A DNA stretch of 55,656 nucleotides, from contig JAHFQY010000013.1 in NCBI GenBank assembly GCA_023259065.1, positions 1 through 55,656 on the forward strand, given 5' to 3'. The position numbers and the translations under genes are program-made. The DNA is from Nitrosomonadales bacterium. GTDB lineage: Bacteria > Pseudomonadota > Gammaproteobacteria > Burkholderiales > Gallionellaceae. This document shows positions 8,938 to 16,516 of this stretch, piece by piece. How positions within the stretch are numbered: the first letter of the stretch is position 1; every line of letters starts with the position of its first letter. The notes below the pieces were generated by a model. It saw only the letters and a program-made list of their open reading frames with translations, was not told the DNA's origin and did no database searches.

Positions 8938-9327
8938 ATGACGCACCCGAACACAGTGCAAAAATTCGACCTGGCTACCGGCAAATCTTGCCAATTGATT
9001 ACGATTCGAAATGATTTGATCCGCAACTATTACCTGCTGGCGTTTCCCATTGAGCAGGGCGAGCCATCGCCAGCTGAAATCACCGAGATGCTGAACCTGG
9101 GCGTGGCGCATGCCCAAAGCCTGGCTGATGAGCTGCTGGGCGACAAGGAGGCGTTTACGGTTTTATACAGCGGCTACAGCGCCCGGCGCGAGAAGGGCTG
9201 GCACGTGCACATTGTGCTGCTGGGCAATCGTTGGCGTAAGGCGTGGCTGTACGCCCTGCTGGCAGGCAAGAATCTGGCCCAGGTCCTGGGGCTCAGAAAA
9301 GACGACGCGCCGAGAATTGGAAAATGA
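8938..9327 (+). CDS. Conserved-looking protein of unknown function
   Basis: A 129-residue soluble protein that I do not recognise. It has no signal peptide or membrane segment. Its only striking motif is G-W-H-V-H-I-V-L-L near residue 84, which recalls the H-x-H beta strands of HIT and 2H enzymes but is too short for a family call. Its stop overlaps the start of the HD-domain gene (ATGA at 9324-9327), so the two are translationally coupled and probably work together. Coding composition is like that of its neighbours. Confidence 0.6.
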   Translation: MTHPNTVQKFDLATGKSCQLITIRNDLIRNYYLLAFPIEQGEPSPAEITEMLNLGVAHAQSLADELLGDKEAFTVLYSGYSARREKGWHVHIVLLGNRWRKAWLYALLAGKNLAQVLGLRKDDAPRIGK

Positions 9328-9950
9328 ATCGCGAACGCTGGCTGGCCCTCATGCGCGTGCTCGGCTTTCCCGCCAATGCAGACACGTTCGATGCACTGTG
9401 CGCCGCGTACGCGCAGCAACACCGGCATTACCACACCGCCGAGCACGTGCAAGCCTGCCTGTACCATCTGGACACCTGTGCCAGGCAGGCCGAGCGGCCG
9501 GCTGAGATTGAGCTGGCGCTGTGGTTTCATGATGCCATCTACCAGCCTCTTTCAAACAATAACGAGGCAAGGAGCGCGGCGTGGTGCGCTGAGTTCCTGC
9601 AAGCCAATGCCGCAGCCCCTGACGTTGCAGAGCGCTTGCGCCGCTTGATCATGGCCACGCAGCACGATGTCGCGCCGCAGACACGCGATGAGTCGCTGCT
9701 CCTGGATATCGACCTGGCGATACTGGGCGCTGATGCGGCGGCATACGCCCAATTCGAAGCCGCCGTGAGAAAAGAATACCGGATCGTTCCCATGCTGGTG
9801 TACCGTAAGAAAAGAGTGGCGGTGCTGAATGGCTTCTTGCAGCGTACGCACATTTACCTGAACCAGCCGTTCCAGGCCGAACGCGAGCAGCAGGCGCGGG
9901 CGAATCTGGCCCATGCTATTCTGCAACTGTCGTCACGCAATCCCGCCTAA
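9324..9950 (+). CDS. Predicted metal-dependent HD-superfamily phosphohydrolase
   Basis: A 208-residue protein of the family long misannotated as an NMDA-receptor subunit. The HD-type metal ligands are visible: R-H-Y-H-T-A-E-H near 36, L-W-F-H-D-A-I-Y near 69 and D-I-D-L-A-I-L-G later. These support a divalent-metal phosphohydrolase of unknown substrate, probably a nucleotide. The start is the ATG at 9324, coupled by an ATGA overlap to the preceding gene. It is followed seven bases later by the creB GTG start, so the four genes from 8938 to 12065 may be one transcript. Confidence 0.8.
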   Translation: MNRERWLALMRVLGFPANADTFDALCAAYAQQHRHYHTAEHVQACLYHLDTCARQAERPAEIELALWFHDAIYQPLSNNNEARSAAWCAEFLQANAAAPDVAERLRRLIMATQHDVAPQTRDESLLLDIDLAILGADAAAYAQFEAAVRKEYRIVPMLVYRKKRVAVLNGFLQRTHIYLNQPFQAEREQQARANLAHAILQLSSRNPA

Positions 9951-9957
9951 ATACCCC

Positions 9958-10641
9958 GTGCCAACCAGCATCCTCATCATCGAAGACGAAACACCCATCG
10001 CGGATGTGCTCGCTTATGCGCTCAAGTCCGAGGGCTACGTCACGCAGCACTGTACGCTGGGCGGCGAGGGGCTGGCGCAATTGCGCAGCGGCAAATTCGC
10101 GCTGGCGATCATGGATGTCGGTCTGCCCGACATGAGCGGCTTCGACGTGTGCCGCCAGGCGCGCACCTACACCGACATTCCCATCCTGTTCCTCACTGCG
10201 CGCTCGGAAGAGGTGGACCGCATCGTGGGCCTGGAGATCTGGGCGGATGATTACGTGACCAAGCCTTTTTCATCGCGTGAAGTGGTGGCGCGGGTGCGCG
10301 TGATTCTGCGGCGCTTGGGTCAGGCGGCAACGGGTGCGAACTCCAGCTGGTTCGAGGTGGATGCCGCGAGTGCGCGCATCCGCTTCTGCGGGGCGCTGCT
10401 GGAGCTGACGCGCTACGAATACCTGCTACTTAAATTCCTGCTGGAGCAGCCGGGACGCATCTACGCGCGCGACCTGCTGATGGACGCCATCTGGCGCGAC
10501 GCGCTGGACACCTCCGACCGCACCGTGGATACCCACATCAAGACCCTGCGCGCCAAGCTCAAGGCGGTGCGCGACGACCTAGACCCCATCGTCACCCATC
10601 GCGGCATGGGCTACAGTGCAGCGAATGGAAACGGCCAATGA
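9958..10641 (+). CDS. creB: Response regulator CreB
   Basis: A 227-residue OmpR/PhoB-type response regulator. The receiver has the acidic pair E9-D10, the phospho-acceptor D53 (AIMDVGLPD) and the switch Lys in A-D-D-Y-V-T-K-P-F. The C-terminal winged helix (about 130-225) includes LTRYEYLLLKFLLEQPGRIYARDLLMDAIW. The sequence S-S-R-E-V-V-A-R-V-R after the receiver is CreB-like. The GTG at 9958 places the receiver at the expected distance from the N-terminus. It overlaps creC by ATGA. In enterics CreB activates creD and carbon-metabolism genes; here creD lies about 6.5 kb away. Confidence 0.85.
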   Translation: MPTSILIIEDETPIADVLAYALKSEGYVTQHCTLGGEGLAQLRSGKFALAIMDVGLPDMSGFDVCRQARTYTDIPILFLTARSEEVDRIVGLEIWADDYVTKPFSSREVVARVRVILRRLGQAATGANSSWFEVDAASARIRFCGALLELTRYEYLLLKFLLEQPGRIYARDLLMDAIWRDALDTSDRTVDTHIKTLRAKLKAVRDDLDPIVTHRGMGYSAANGNGQ

Positions 10642-12065
10642 ACATCACCCTGCGCCTGCTGCTCGGCTACTTCCTCATTGTCGGCCTCGCCGCGTGGTTC
10701 GTGCTCACCAGCTTCTCCGAAGAGGTCAAACCCGGCGTGCGCCAGACCATGGAAGACACCCTGGTGGATACCGCGCATCTGCTGGCGGAAATGGCGACCG
10801 AACAAATGCCCTCCGGCAAGCTCGATACCAGACGCTTTGCCGCCGCATTCGAGCGCTACCAGGCGCGCGAGCCGCACGCCAATATCTGGGGCTTCAAGAA
10901 AGATTCGCTCGACCTGCGCGTCTACATCACCGATGCGCGCGGCGTCGTGGTGTATGACTCCGAGGTCGAGGCCGTCGGGCAGGATTACTCCAAGTGGAAC
11001 GATGTCCATCTCACCCTGCAAGGCCGTTACGGGGTGCGCAGCACCCAGGAAGACCCCGGCGACAGCCGCAGCAACGTGATGCATGTGGCCGCACCGATAC
11101 TGCGCAAGGGCAAGATGGTGGGCGTGCTCACCGTGGCCAAGCCCACTCTGAGCGTGCAGCCCTTTATCGACCGCAGCCGCCAGCGCATCGAGCGCGCCGG
11201 CTGGTGGCTGATGGGCGGCGCGCTGGCCATCGGCCTGCTGTTCACCTGGTGGCTGACCCGTTCCGTTGGCCTGCTGCGCCGCTATGCGCGCGAAGTCAGC
11301 CAGGGCAAGAAGGCGCAATTGCCCGAGCTGGGCAGCGGCGAACTGGCCGAGCTGGGGCGGGCGCTGGCCGAAATGCGCGAAAAACTGGACGGGCGCGAGT
11401 ATGTCGAAAACTACGTGCACCATCTCGCGCACGAGATGAAGAGCCCGCTCACAGCACTCGTAGGCGCAGCGGAGCTGCTGGATGAAAACCTGCCGCCAGA
11501 GGAGCGCTCCAGGTTCACCACCAGCATCAAGGAGCAAAGCAGCCGCCTCAGGGACATGCTGGACAAGCTGCTGGCGCTGGCACGACTGGAGCATCGGCAA
11601 GTGCTGGAAGAAACCGTCACAGTGGAATTGCGCGAACTGGTGCACACCGCCATCGCCGATCTGGCGCCAAGGCTGCAACAGCGCCGCCAGCAGTGCGACA
11701 ACCGTGTAACGCCCGGCGTGCAGGTACGAGGCGATGCCTTCCTGCTGCGTCAGGCGCTGACCAACCTGCTGGAGAATGCCAGCGACTTCTCAGCGGATGG
11801 CGGTCAGATCGAAATCTCCGCGCATGCCGCAACGGGTAAATGCGCAATCAGCGTGCGCGACCACGGCAGCGGCATTCCCGACTACGCCCTGCCGCGCATC
11901 TTCGAGCGCTTCTACTCCCTGGCCCGCCCCGGCACACAACGCAAGAGCACAGGCCTGGGTCTGCCCTTCGTCAGGGAGGTGGCGTTGTTGCATGGGGGCG
12001 AGGTGGTCTTGAGCAACCACCCGGAAGGTGGCGTGGAGGCAAGGCTGGTGCTGCGGGTGGGCTAG
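10638..12065 (+). CDS. creC: Sensor histidine kinase CreC
   Basis: A 475-residue inner-membrane kinase partner of CreB. The first transmembrane segment (about 5-25) is followed by a periplasmic sensor (about 30-185) and a second segment (about 188-208). HAMP, the H-box with phospho-His265 (H-H-L-A-H-E-M-K-S-P-L-T-A-L) and a HATPase domain follow, with the N-box (LTNLLENASDF), G1 (DHGSGI), F-box (IFERFYS) and G2 (STGLGL). All catalytic motifs are intact. The N-terminal pattern GYFLIVGLAAWFVL is typical of CreC. Its start overlaps the creB stop. Confidence 0.87.
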   Translation: MNITLRLLLGYFLIVGLAAWFVLTSFSEEVKPGVRQTMEDTLVDTAHLLAEMATEQMPSGKLDTRRFAAAFERYQAREPHANIWGFKKDSLDLRVYITDARGVVVYDSEVEAVGQDYSKWNDVHLTLQGRYGVRSTQEDPGDSRSNVMHVAAPILRKGKMVGVLTVAKPTLSVQPFIDRSRQRIERAGWWLMGGALAIGLLFTWWLTRSVGLLRRYAREVSQGKKAQLPELGSGELAELGRALAEMREKLDGREYVENYVHHLAHEMKSPLTALVGAAELLDENLPPEERSRFTTSIKEQSSRLRDMLDKLLALARLEHRQVLEETVTVELRELVHTAIADLAPRLQQRRQQCDNRVTPGVQVRGDAFLLRQALTNLLENASDFSADGGQIEISAHAATGKCAISVRDHGSGIPDYALPRIFERFYSLARPGTQRKSTGLGLPFVREVALLHGGEVVLSNHPEGGVEARLVLRVG

Positions 12066-12205
12066 GGCGTGGCGGTTACTCATGTGTGGCCATACGTCCC
12101 TTTTGAAACCAGACATACGGCATGGCAGCTTTCAACATGCCCCAGCTCAACTCGCTTAATATCGCTTCGTGGTAGGATTCGCCCGGTCATAACAAGGGGT
12201 GAATA

Positions 12206-12364
12206 ATGGCCACAAAGGAAGCCAAGGCACGCATCAAGCCCAACAAATTGCTCGAAGAATCTGGCTGGCGGTTCTTCGATGATGCCAAAGGTAAGGCCAA
12301 CATTGTGCTTGAGCCCCAATTGTTTGCTGCCTTCGTGCTGGCATATCAGGTCGAAGCGACATGA
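12206..12364 (+). CDS. 52-residue protein resembling the N-terminal tip of HsdR
   Basis: A small open frame with a good ribosome site (AAGGGGTGA before ATG 12206) that ends in an ATGA overlap with the reverse transcriptase gene. The segment E-A-K-A-R-I-K-P-N-K-L-L-E-E-S-G-W-R-F-F-D-D closely matches the first helix of type I restriction HsdR subunits (EAKARIKIN-LL-x-x-A-G-W-R-F-F-D). After the G-K-A-N-I-V-L-E stretch the match stops and the frame ends within 20 residues. It is either a remnant of an hsdR gene cut by insertion of the reverse transcriptase gene, or a small accessory protein translated together with it. The clean start, ribosome site and overlap favour expression. Confidence 0.6.
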   Translation: MATKEAKARIKPNKLLEESGWRFFDDAKGKANIVLEPQLFAAFVLAYQVEAT

Positions 12365-13968
12365 CTTCTCCCCTATCCAATCTTCTGGCACGCGGTTATT
12401 TCCCCAAGGAATTGCCGCCCCCGTTCAATACGAGGTCCTTTGGAGCATTTGCAGATACGGCACCGGCAGATCTACATCTGGATACCTCAAAGGAGGGAAT
12501 GAGGTCGAACCTGACAACACAACCGGCGATTCATAACCTGGCACGTTCTGGAACCTTGCGTAGAAAACTGACTATACCGAACCCGGTCAATCAATATCAG
12601 GTGGCGCGCGCCATTGTCGATGGATGGAAAAACCTGAAGAGAATATGTAACCAATCACCGTTTTCCCTGACTACACCGCGATACCTGAAGCACGGCGCAC
12701 GAGCTATTAACCCGGCGAGCGCATTTGATGTAATCCCGGTGGCGCGGGCACGCTCCCGCACCGCGTCAAGATACCTGCTGACGACAGACCTGAGTCAGTT
12801 CTATCCGAGCATTTACACGCATTCCATTCCTTGGGCACTGCATACCAAGCGCGTTGCGAAAGCAAAACAGAACGACTACACCCTGCAGGGAAATGTGCTG
12901 GATTTGGCGATACGAAACGGCCAGGACAAGCAGACAATTGGTATTCCCATTGGGCCGGATACTTCCCTTGTCATCGCGGAGGCTATTCTCTCGACTGTTG
13001 ACGCCAAGCTTGGTGGCGCAATCACGAAACGAGGTTTTCGTTATATCGACGACATCAGCTGCGGTTTTCGGACCATTGCTGAAGCGGAAGAAACATTGGG
13101 GCAATTACAGCACCTGATCGGCGACCTTCAACTTCAACTGAATCCGAAGAAGACGCGGATCACTGAACTTCCTTCGGAACTTGAGGCATCTTGGGTGCCG
13201 CACCTTCGGTTGTTTTCTTTCCGCTCCCTATCAGCTGGTGCGCAACAGACCGACTTGTTGAGTTATTTTGGTCGTGCGTTTGAGCTTGCTGCAATGCATC
13301 GTGAAGAGTCCATTCTCCGTTACTCTGTTTCACGTCTCAGGTCAGTGAATATATTTGAGAAAAACTGGGGGCTATACGAAAGTATGCTTCTTCAGTGCCT
13401 CTCGGTCGAGCCGGGTACGGCGCCGGCGGTGATTGGCGAGCTGTACAAATATCACCTGCGCATGCCTCTTGATCGATCCCGCATCTCCGAATCCTTGCAT
13501 CAGTTGATTGAGGATCATGCACCGCTACATCACGGCAGTGAAGTGGTTTGGGCGCTCTGGGGTGCGATCTGCCTTGACTGCAAGGTCGAAGCAAAAATTG
13601 TCGAAAAAGCACTGCTTACAGCCGATCCGTGTGTAGCGCTCTGTGCTTTGCACGCTAGAGCGAGAGGGCTTGTTATCGGGATAGTGGATGTGTCCAGCCT
13701 TGAAGCGCTGATGCACGAAAAGGAGTTGAACGAGGGCCAATGGCTTCTTGCATATGAGGCCAACGTGAAAGGTTGGCTGCCCAGCAAGGGTGGGAAGGAT
13801 TTCGTAACAGCCCACAAGCATTTCGAGCCAATGAAAGCAGCCGGCGTTTCATTTTACGACGAGTACGCAACGCTTCCTATAATCGTTAAACCAGTTGCCT
13901 CTCAAACTTACGGTGATTCCGACGATGATTTTGATCTAGATATCTTGCTTAGCGAGGTTTCAGGTTAG
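12361..13968 (+). CDS. UG/Abi-type (defence-associated) reverse transcriptase
   Basis: A 535-residue RNA-directed DNA polymerase. Motif A is L-L-T-T-D143-L-S-Q-F-Y-P-S-I-Y, motif B-like is Q-T-I-G-I-P-I-G-P-D-T-S (about 191-202), the catalytic Y-I-D-D is at 228-231 and L-N-P-K-K-T (about 260) follows. No maturase (group II intron) domain or retron VTG motif is seen. Residues 300-535 form a long helix-rich extension ending in a very acidic tail (DSDDDFDLDIL), as in unknown-group/Abi enzymes used in phage defence. YIDD rather than YADD and the extension support that class; the exact DRT/UG group cannot be decided here. Composition is poorer in GC than the cre genes, which suggests transfer. Confidence 0.8.
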   Translation: MTSPLSNLLARGYFPKELPPPFNTRSFGAFADTAPADLHLDTSKEGMRSNLTTQPAIHNLARSGTLRRKLTIPNPVNQYQVARAIVDGWKNLKRICNQSPFSLTTPRYLKHGARAINPASAFDVIPVARARSRTASRYLLTTDLSQFYPSIYTHSIPWALHTKRVAKAKQNDYTLQGNVLDLAIRNGQDKQTIGIPIGPDTSLVIAEAILSTVDAKLGGAITKRGFRYIDDISCGFRTIAEAEETLGQLQHLIGDLQLQLNPKKTRITELPSELEASWVPHLRLFSFRSLSAGAQQTDLLSYFGRAFELAAMHREESILRYSVSRLRSVNIFEKNWGLYESMLLQCLSVEPGTAPAVIGELYKYHLRMPLDRSRISESLHQLIEDHAPLHHGSEVVWALWGAICLDCKVEAKIVEKALLTADPCVALCALHARARGLVIGIVDVSSLEALMHEKELNEGQWLLAYEANVKGWLPSKGGKDFVTAHKHFEPMKAAGVSFYDEYATLPIIVKPVASQTYGDSDDDFDLDILLSEVSG

Positions 13969-14139
13969 TATTTTGTTAGCCTAATGCACCACAGTATTCT
14001 ATGAATACTCTATGTAACCTCTTGGCCTCATAACCATCCAAATTCAGGAGACATTCGGCCATCCGGAAAATCATCGCTGCCTTATGGATTTCGATTGCCG
14101 ATGCGCGTGGGCAAATTACCGTCACCCAAACTTTTTTCG
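13969..14139. other. Intergenic region between converging RT and PIN genes
   Basis: 171 bases with no convincing gene. A short TATTCTATGAATA palindrome is visible near 13993-14005. No clear rho-independent terminator was found, although the genes on both sides converge here. Confidence 0.4.
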
Positions 14140-14730
14140 CTAAGTTTTCGCCCCGAATAATTTCTTGAACTCGGTGTGCTTGACCTCTTGCCAGGTGCGC
14201 GGCAGGTCGTCGTTGGTTTCAAGAGCCGCGAAGATTTCACGCACCAGGTCGTTGCTGATGGCCTTTGCGCTCAGCATTTTTTTCAGCAGTTCGTGGCCAT
14301 GCCAGATGTCTAAATCGAAATCTGCAGCGAGCTTGTGCATGCCGAGATCATCCGTTACGACAATGGCATCCCGCATCTGACCGAAGGCCAGGATGAAGCA
14401 ATCTGTTGGGGAGGGTGGCGATCGGCCTTGGCTGGTATATGCGCTCGGATCGGCCAACACATGGGCACGCAGCACACTGGCTGCCGCTTCGCTTTGTATC
14501 CGTTCTGCTTTACTCAGGCGCATCTGTTTTGACATGCGCTCGTCGCTCAGTTCTTCTTCTGAAAACCAGGGATAGAGAAATTGCAGCCGGGGGCTTTTGC
14601 CCACTTCGTCCGCGACTTGTTTCAACACGGTGGGACAGTATTGTTTGGTTCCGAATTCCACGCCCAGCAAGGGGCGGATGCGCTTGGCCAATCGCAAATA
14701 AGCGTTGGTATCAAGCAGCACCAGGATCAA
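14140..14730 (-). CDS. PIN-domain protein, probable toxin
   Basis: A 196-residue protein with the PIN-fold acidic residues: L-L-D8-T-N at the N-terminus, S-P-T-D-C-F-I-L in the middle and V-V-T-D-D-L-G-M later. PIN proteins are metal-dependent ribonucleases. The C-terminal extension of about 50 residues is longer than in VapC. The gene overlaps the upstream XRE-ImmA/IrrE gene by four bases (14727-14730), and such pairs behave as toxin-antitoxin or defence modules (family knowledge). Here the partner would be antitoxin, repressor and protease in one. Confidence 0.78.
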   Translation of the reverse strand: MILVLLDTNAYLRLAKRIRPLLGVEFGTKQYCPTVLKQVADEVGKSPRLQFLYPWFSEEELSDERMSKQMRLSKAERIQSEAAASVLRAHVLADPSAYTSQGRSPPSPTDCFILAFGQMRDAIVVTDDLGMHKLAADFDLDIWHGHELLKKMLSAKAISNDLVREIFAALETNDDLPRTWQEVKHTEFKKLFGAKT

Positions 14731-15851
14731 CGTTGCAGTTCCTCGTGGAGAGTCAGGGCGTCCTGTAGCGAGGTATCCAGCACTTGCTGGATGTAGGGTG
14801 CGCCGGTGCCGCTGCTGTGGATCATGCGTTTCAACGCTTGAAAGAATCCGGTCTGGAAAGTTTTTTCACAGGCAGCGATGTATAGCTGCGGTGATGGTGG
14901 CATGGGGTCGAACATGGTTGCGCTGATCAGCGGGCCGCGCAGGCTGTTGCGCACGGCATGGATAGCCGTTTCCTTGATGGGGAGCATTGTCAGGTTGTGT
15001 GCCATGGCATAGTGCTGCACCTGCTGGAAAACAGTATTCAGCGAAATCATGTGTGCATGCGCCTGTTTCCGCAACACGGCCATGCCGCCGTCATAAGTGG
15101 ATTGCTTTGTAATCTCGCGATAAGCCTGCTCTGCGCAGGACTTGGGGTAAAGCAGCGCGCCAGCGTATGCATCGGCAAAGTCCTCGCCTTCGTTCTTGCC
15201 GGAAAGGTCGGGCGTGAGTACATGCGCCAATTCGTGTGCCATCCAGAATTTGAAGTCTTCCAGGTGGGTATCGAGGTTGAGGAAGATGAAGGTGACATCT
15301 TCCTGTGGCAAGCGAATGTGCAGCGCATTCTCATGGTTGCCTTTTGCGCCCCAGAGCACTGGCACCAGGACTGCGCCGCATTCCTTGAATTCGCTGATCA
15401 GATGCTTGTATTCGAGCTCCGCTTGCTCACCTATGCCCAAGCGTGTGCGCGTTTGCGACACAATGAGCTGGAGCTTGTCGTATTCGGTAGAAGGCGACGT
15501 GATCAAGGTGCGCAGAGTTTGCAACTCAGGGAGGTGCGCTACCAGCGGCTTGAGCAACATGCCGATGCCTTCGGCCTTGGCGATGTGGGCATCGGTAGTC
15601 TTGGTGTTGGCCTTTTTGCGGTAAGCAATTATGGGGCGACCCGCACTGCTTGTTTGCACAAGCTGGTCGAAAGTCAGTCCGAGTGTGGTGGCGAGCTTGA
15701 GGAGTGATGCCGGACGGGGGAAGTCTTTCCCCTTAAGCCAGTTGGTTACCGCCTGGGATGAAGTTCCCACCGCGCTTGCCAACTGCTTTTGCGTAATCCC
15801 GCGTTCTGCGAGAGCACTCTGAATTGCTGCCGAATTCAGTAGTTTTTCCAT
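14727..15851 (-). CDS. XRE-family regulator with ImmA/IrrE metalloprotease domain
   Basis: A 374-residue two-domain protein. Residues 8-60 form a Cro/XRE helix-turn-helix (ITQKQLASAVGTSSQAVTNWLKG). The second half holds the zinc-protease motif HELAH at 206-210, followed by E-G-E-D-F-A-D-A-Y-A-G-A-L-L-Y-P, which supplies the third ligand. Proteins of this build bind their own promoter and cleave repressors or antitoxins. It is the first gene of a two-gene minus-strand unit with the PIN gene and faces the AT-rich gap shared with hipB. Confidence 0.85.
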   Translation of the reverse strand: MEKLLNSAAIQSALAERGITQKQLASAVGTSSQAVTNWLKGKDFPRPASLLKLATTLGLTFDQLVQTSSAGRPIIAYRKKANTKTTDAHIAKAEGIGMLLKPLVAHLPELQTLRTLITSPSTEYDKLQLIVSQTRTRLGIGEQAELEYKHLISEFKECGAVLVPVLWGAKGNHENALHIRLPQEDVTFIFLNLDTHLEDFKFWMAHELAHVLTPDLSGKNEGEDFADAYAGALLYPKSCAEQAYREITKQSTYDGGMAVLRKQAHAHMISLNTVFQQVQHYAMAHNLTMLPIKETAIHAVRNSLRGPLISATMFDPMPPSPQLYIAACEKTFQTGFFQALKRMIHSSGTGAPYIQQVLDTSLQDALTLHEELQR

Positions 15852-16195
15852 AGGGCGGGGATTATATCCATTGCTGTGGGGAAATCAAGTTTGATCAAGT
15901 TTTGTTGGCGGTGATGGAATCGTTTGGGGTAGCCATGGGGTTTGGCAGAAATCTCCTTCTGGCTTGTTGCAGTATTCGCTCTCTTGGGATTTTTCTTTAC
16001 GCAGTAGAGATAAATTTTAATCTGCACGATGAAGCATAATAGTTTAAGTGGTATATATTTACCCTTAATTGTATTGAATTGGTTTAATCGGCATATAGCA
16101 GCTGATTGACACTGTTATTATTTTATGAGATAAATATCCAGCATAAAGTGACCGTTTAACATCAGAAAATTAATTAACCGGTACAAATAAACCGA
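15852..16195. promoter_or_regulatory. AT-rich divergent promoter region between two toxin-antitoxin units
   Basis: 344 bases, clearly richer in A/T than the flanking genes, between the ImmA/PIN unit (leftward) and hipBA (rightward). Both proximal genes encode XRE-type DNA-binding proteins, so autoregulatory operators are expected. The region just before hipB (16160-16190) has TTAATTAA and two AACCG direct repeats, but no TATCC-N8-GGATA operator as in E. coli hipB. A 63-codon leftward frame (15836-16027) overlaps the start of the ImmA gene and is not believed. Confidence 0.5.
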
Positions 16196-16516
16196 ATGAA
16201 ATCGTTAGTATTTAATACTCCAAAAGAACTCCAAGCCGCCCTCGGGGAGAGGTTGCGTCGGCTGCGGCTTAATCGCAATCTGGATCAACGCAGCACTGCC
16301 GAGAAGGCGGGCATTTCGGAGAAGGCGTTGCGCAATCTCGAAGGCGGGCATGGATCAACGGTGGAAACGTTGTTGCGCGTATTGAAGGCGCTGGATTACC
16401 TTCAAGGTATCGAGATGCTGGCGCCAGAGATCAGTGTCAATCCGCTGGATTTGCTGCGTCAGACCAAAGCGCCGCAACGTGTACGCCGTGCTTCCAGGCA
16501 GCCCAGGGAAGGCTGA
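16196..16516 (+). CDS. hipB: HipB-like XRE antitoxin
   Basis: A 106-residue protein with one helix-turn-helix (LGERLRRLRLNRNLDQRSTAEKAG-ISEKALRNLEGG, about 16-50) and a basic C-terminal tail. It sits just upstream of the HipA kinase gene and shares one base with it (TGATG at 16514-16518). HipB proteins dimerise, bind operators and hold HipA inactive. No clear ribosome site is visible before the ATG. Confidence 0.82.
   Translation: MKSLVFNTPKELQAALGERLRRLRLNRNLDQRSTAEKAGISEKALRNLEGGHGSTVETLLRVLKALDYLQGIEMLAPEISVNPLDLLRQTKAPQRVRRASRQPREG

Noticed and set aside
15836-16027. 63-residue leftward frame upstream of the XRE-ImmA gene
   Set aside because: It overlaps the regulator's start in another frame, lies in AT-rich promoter DNA and has no recognisable features.
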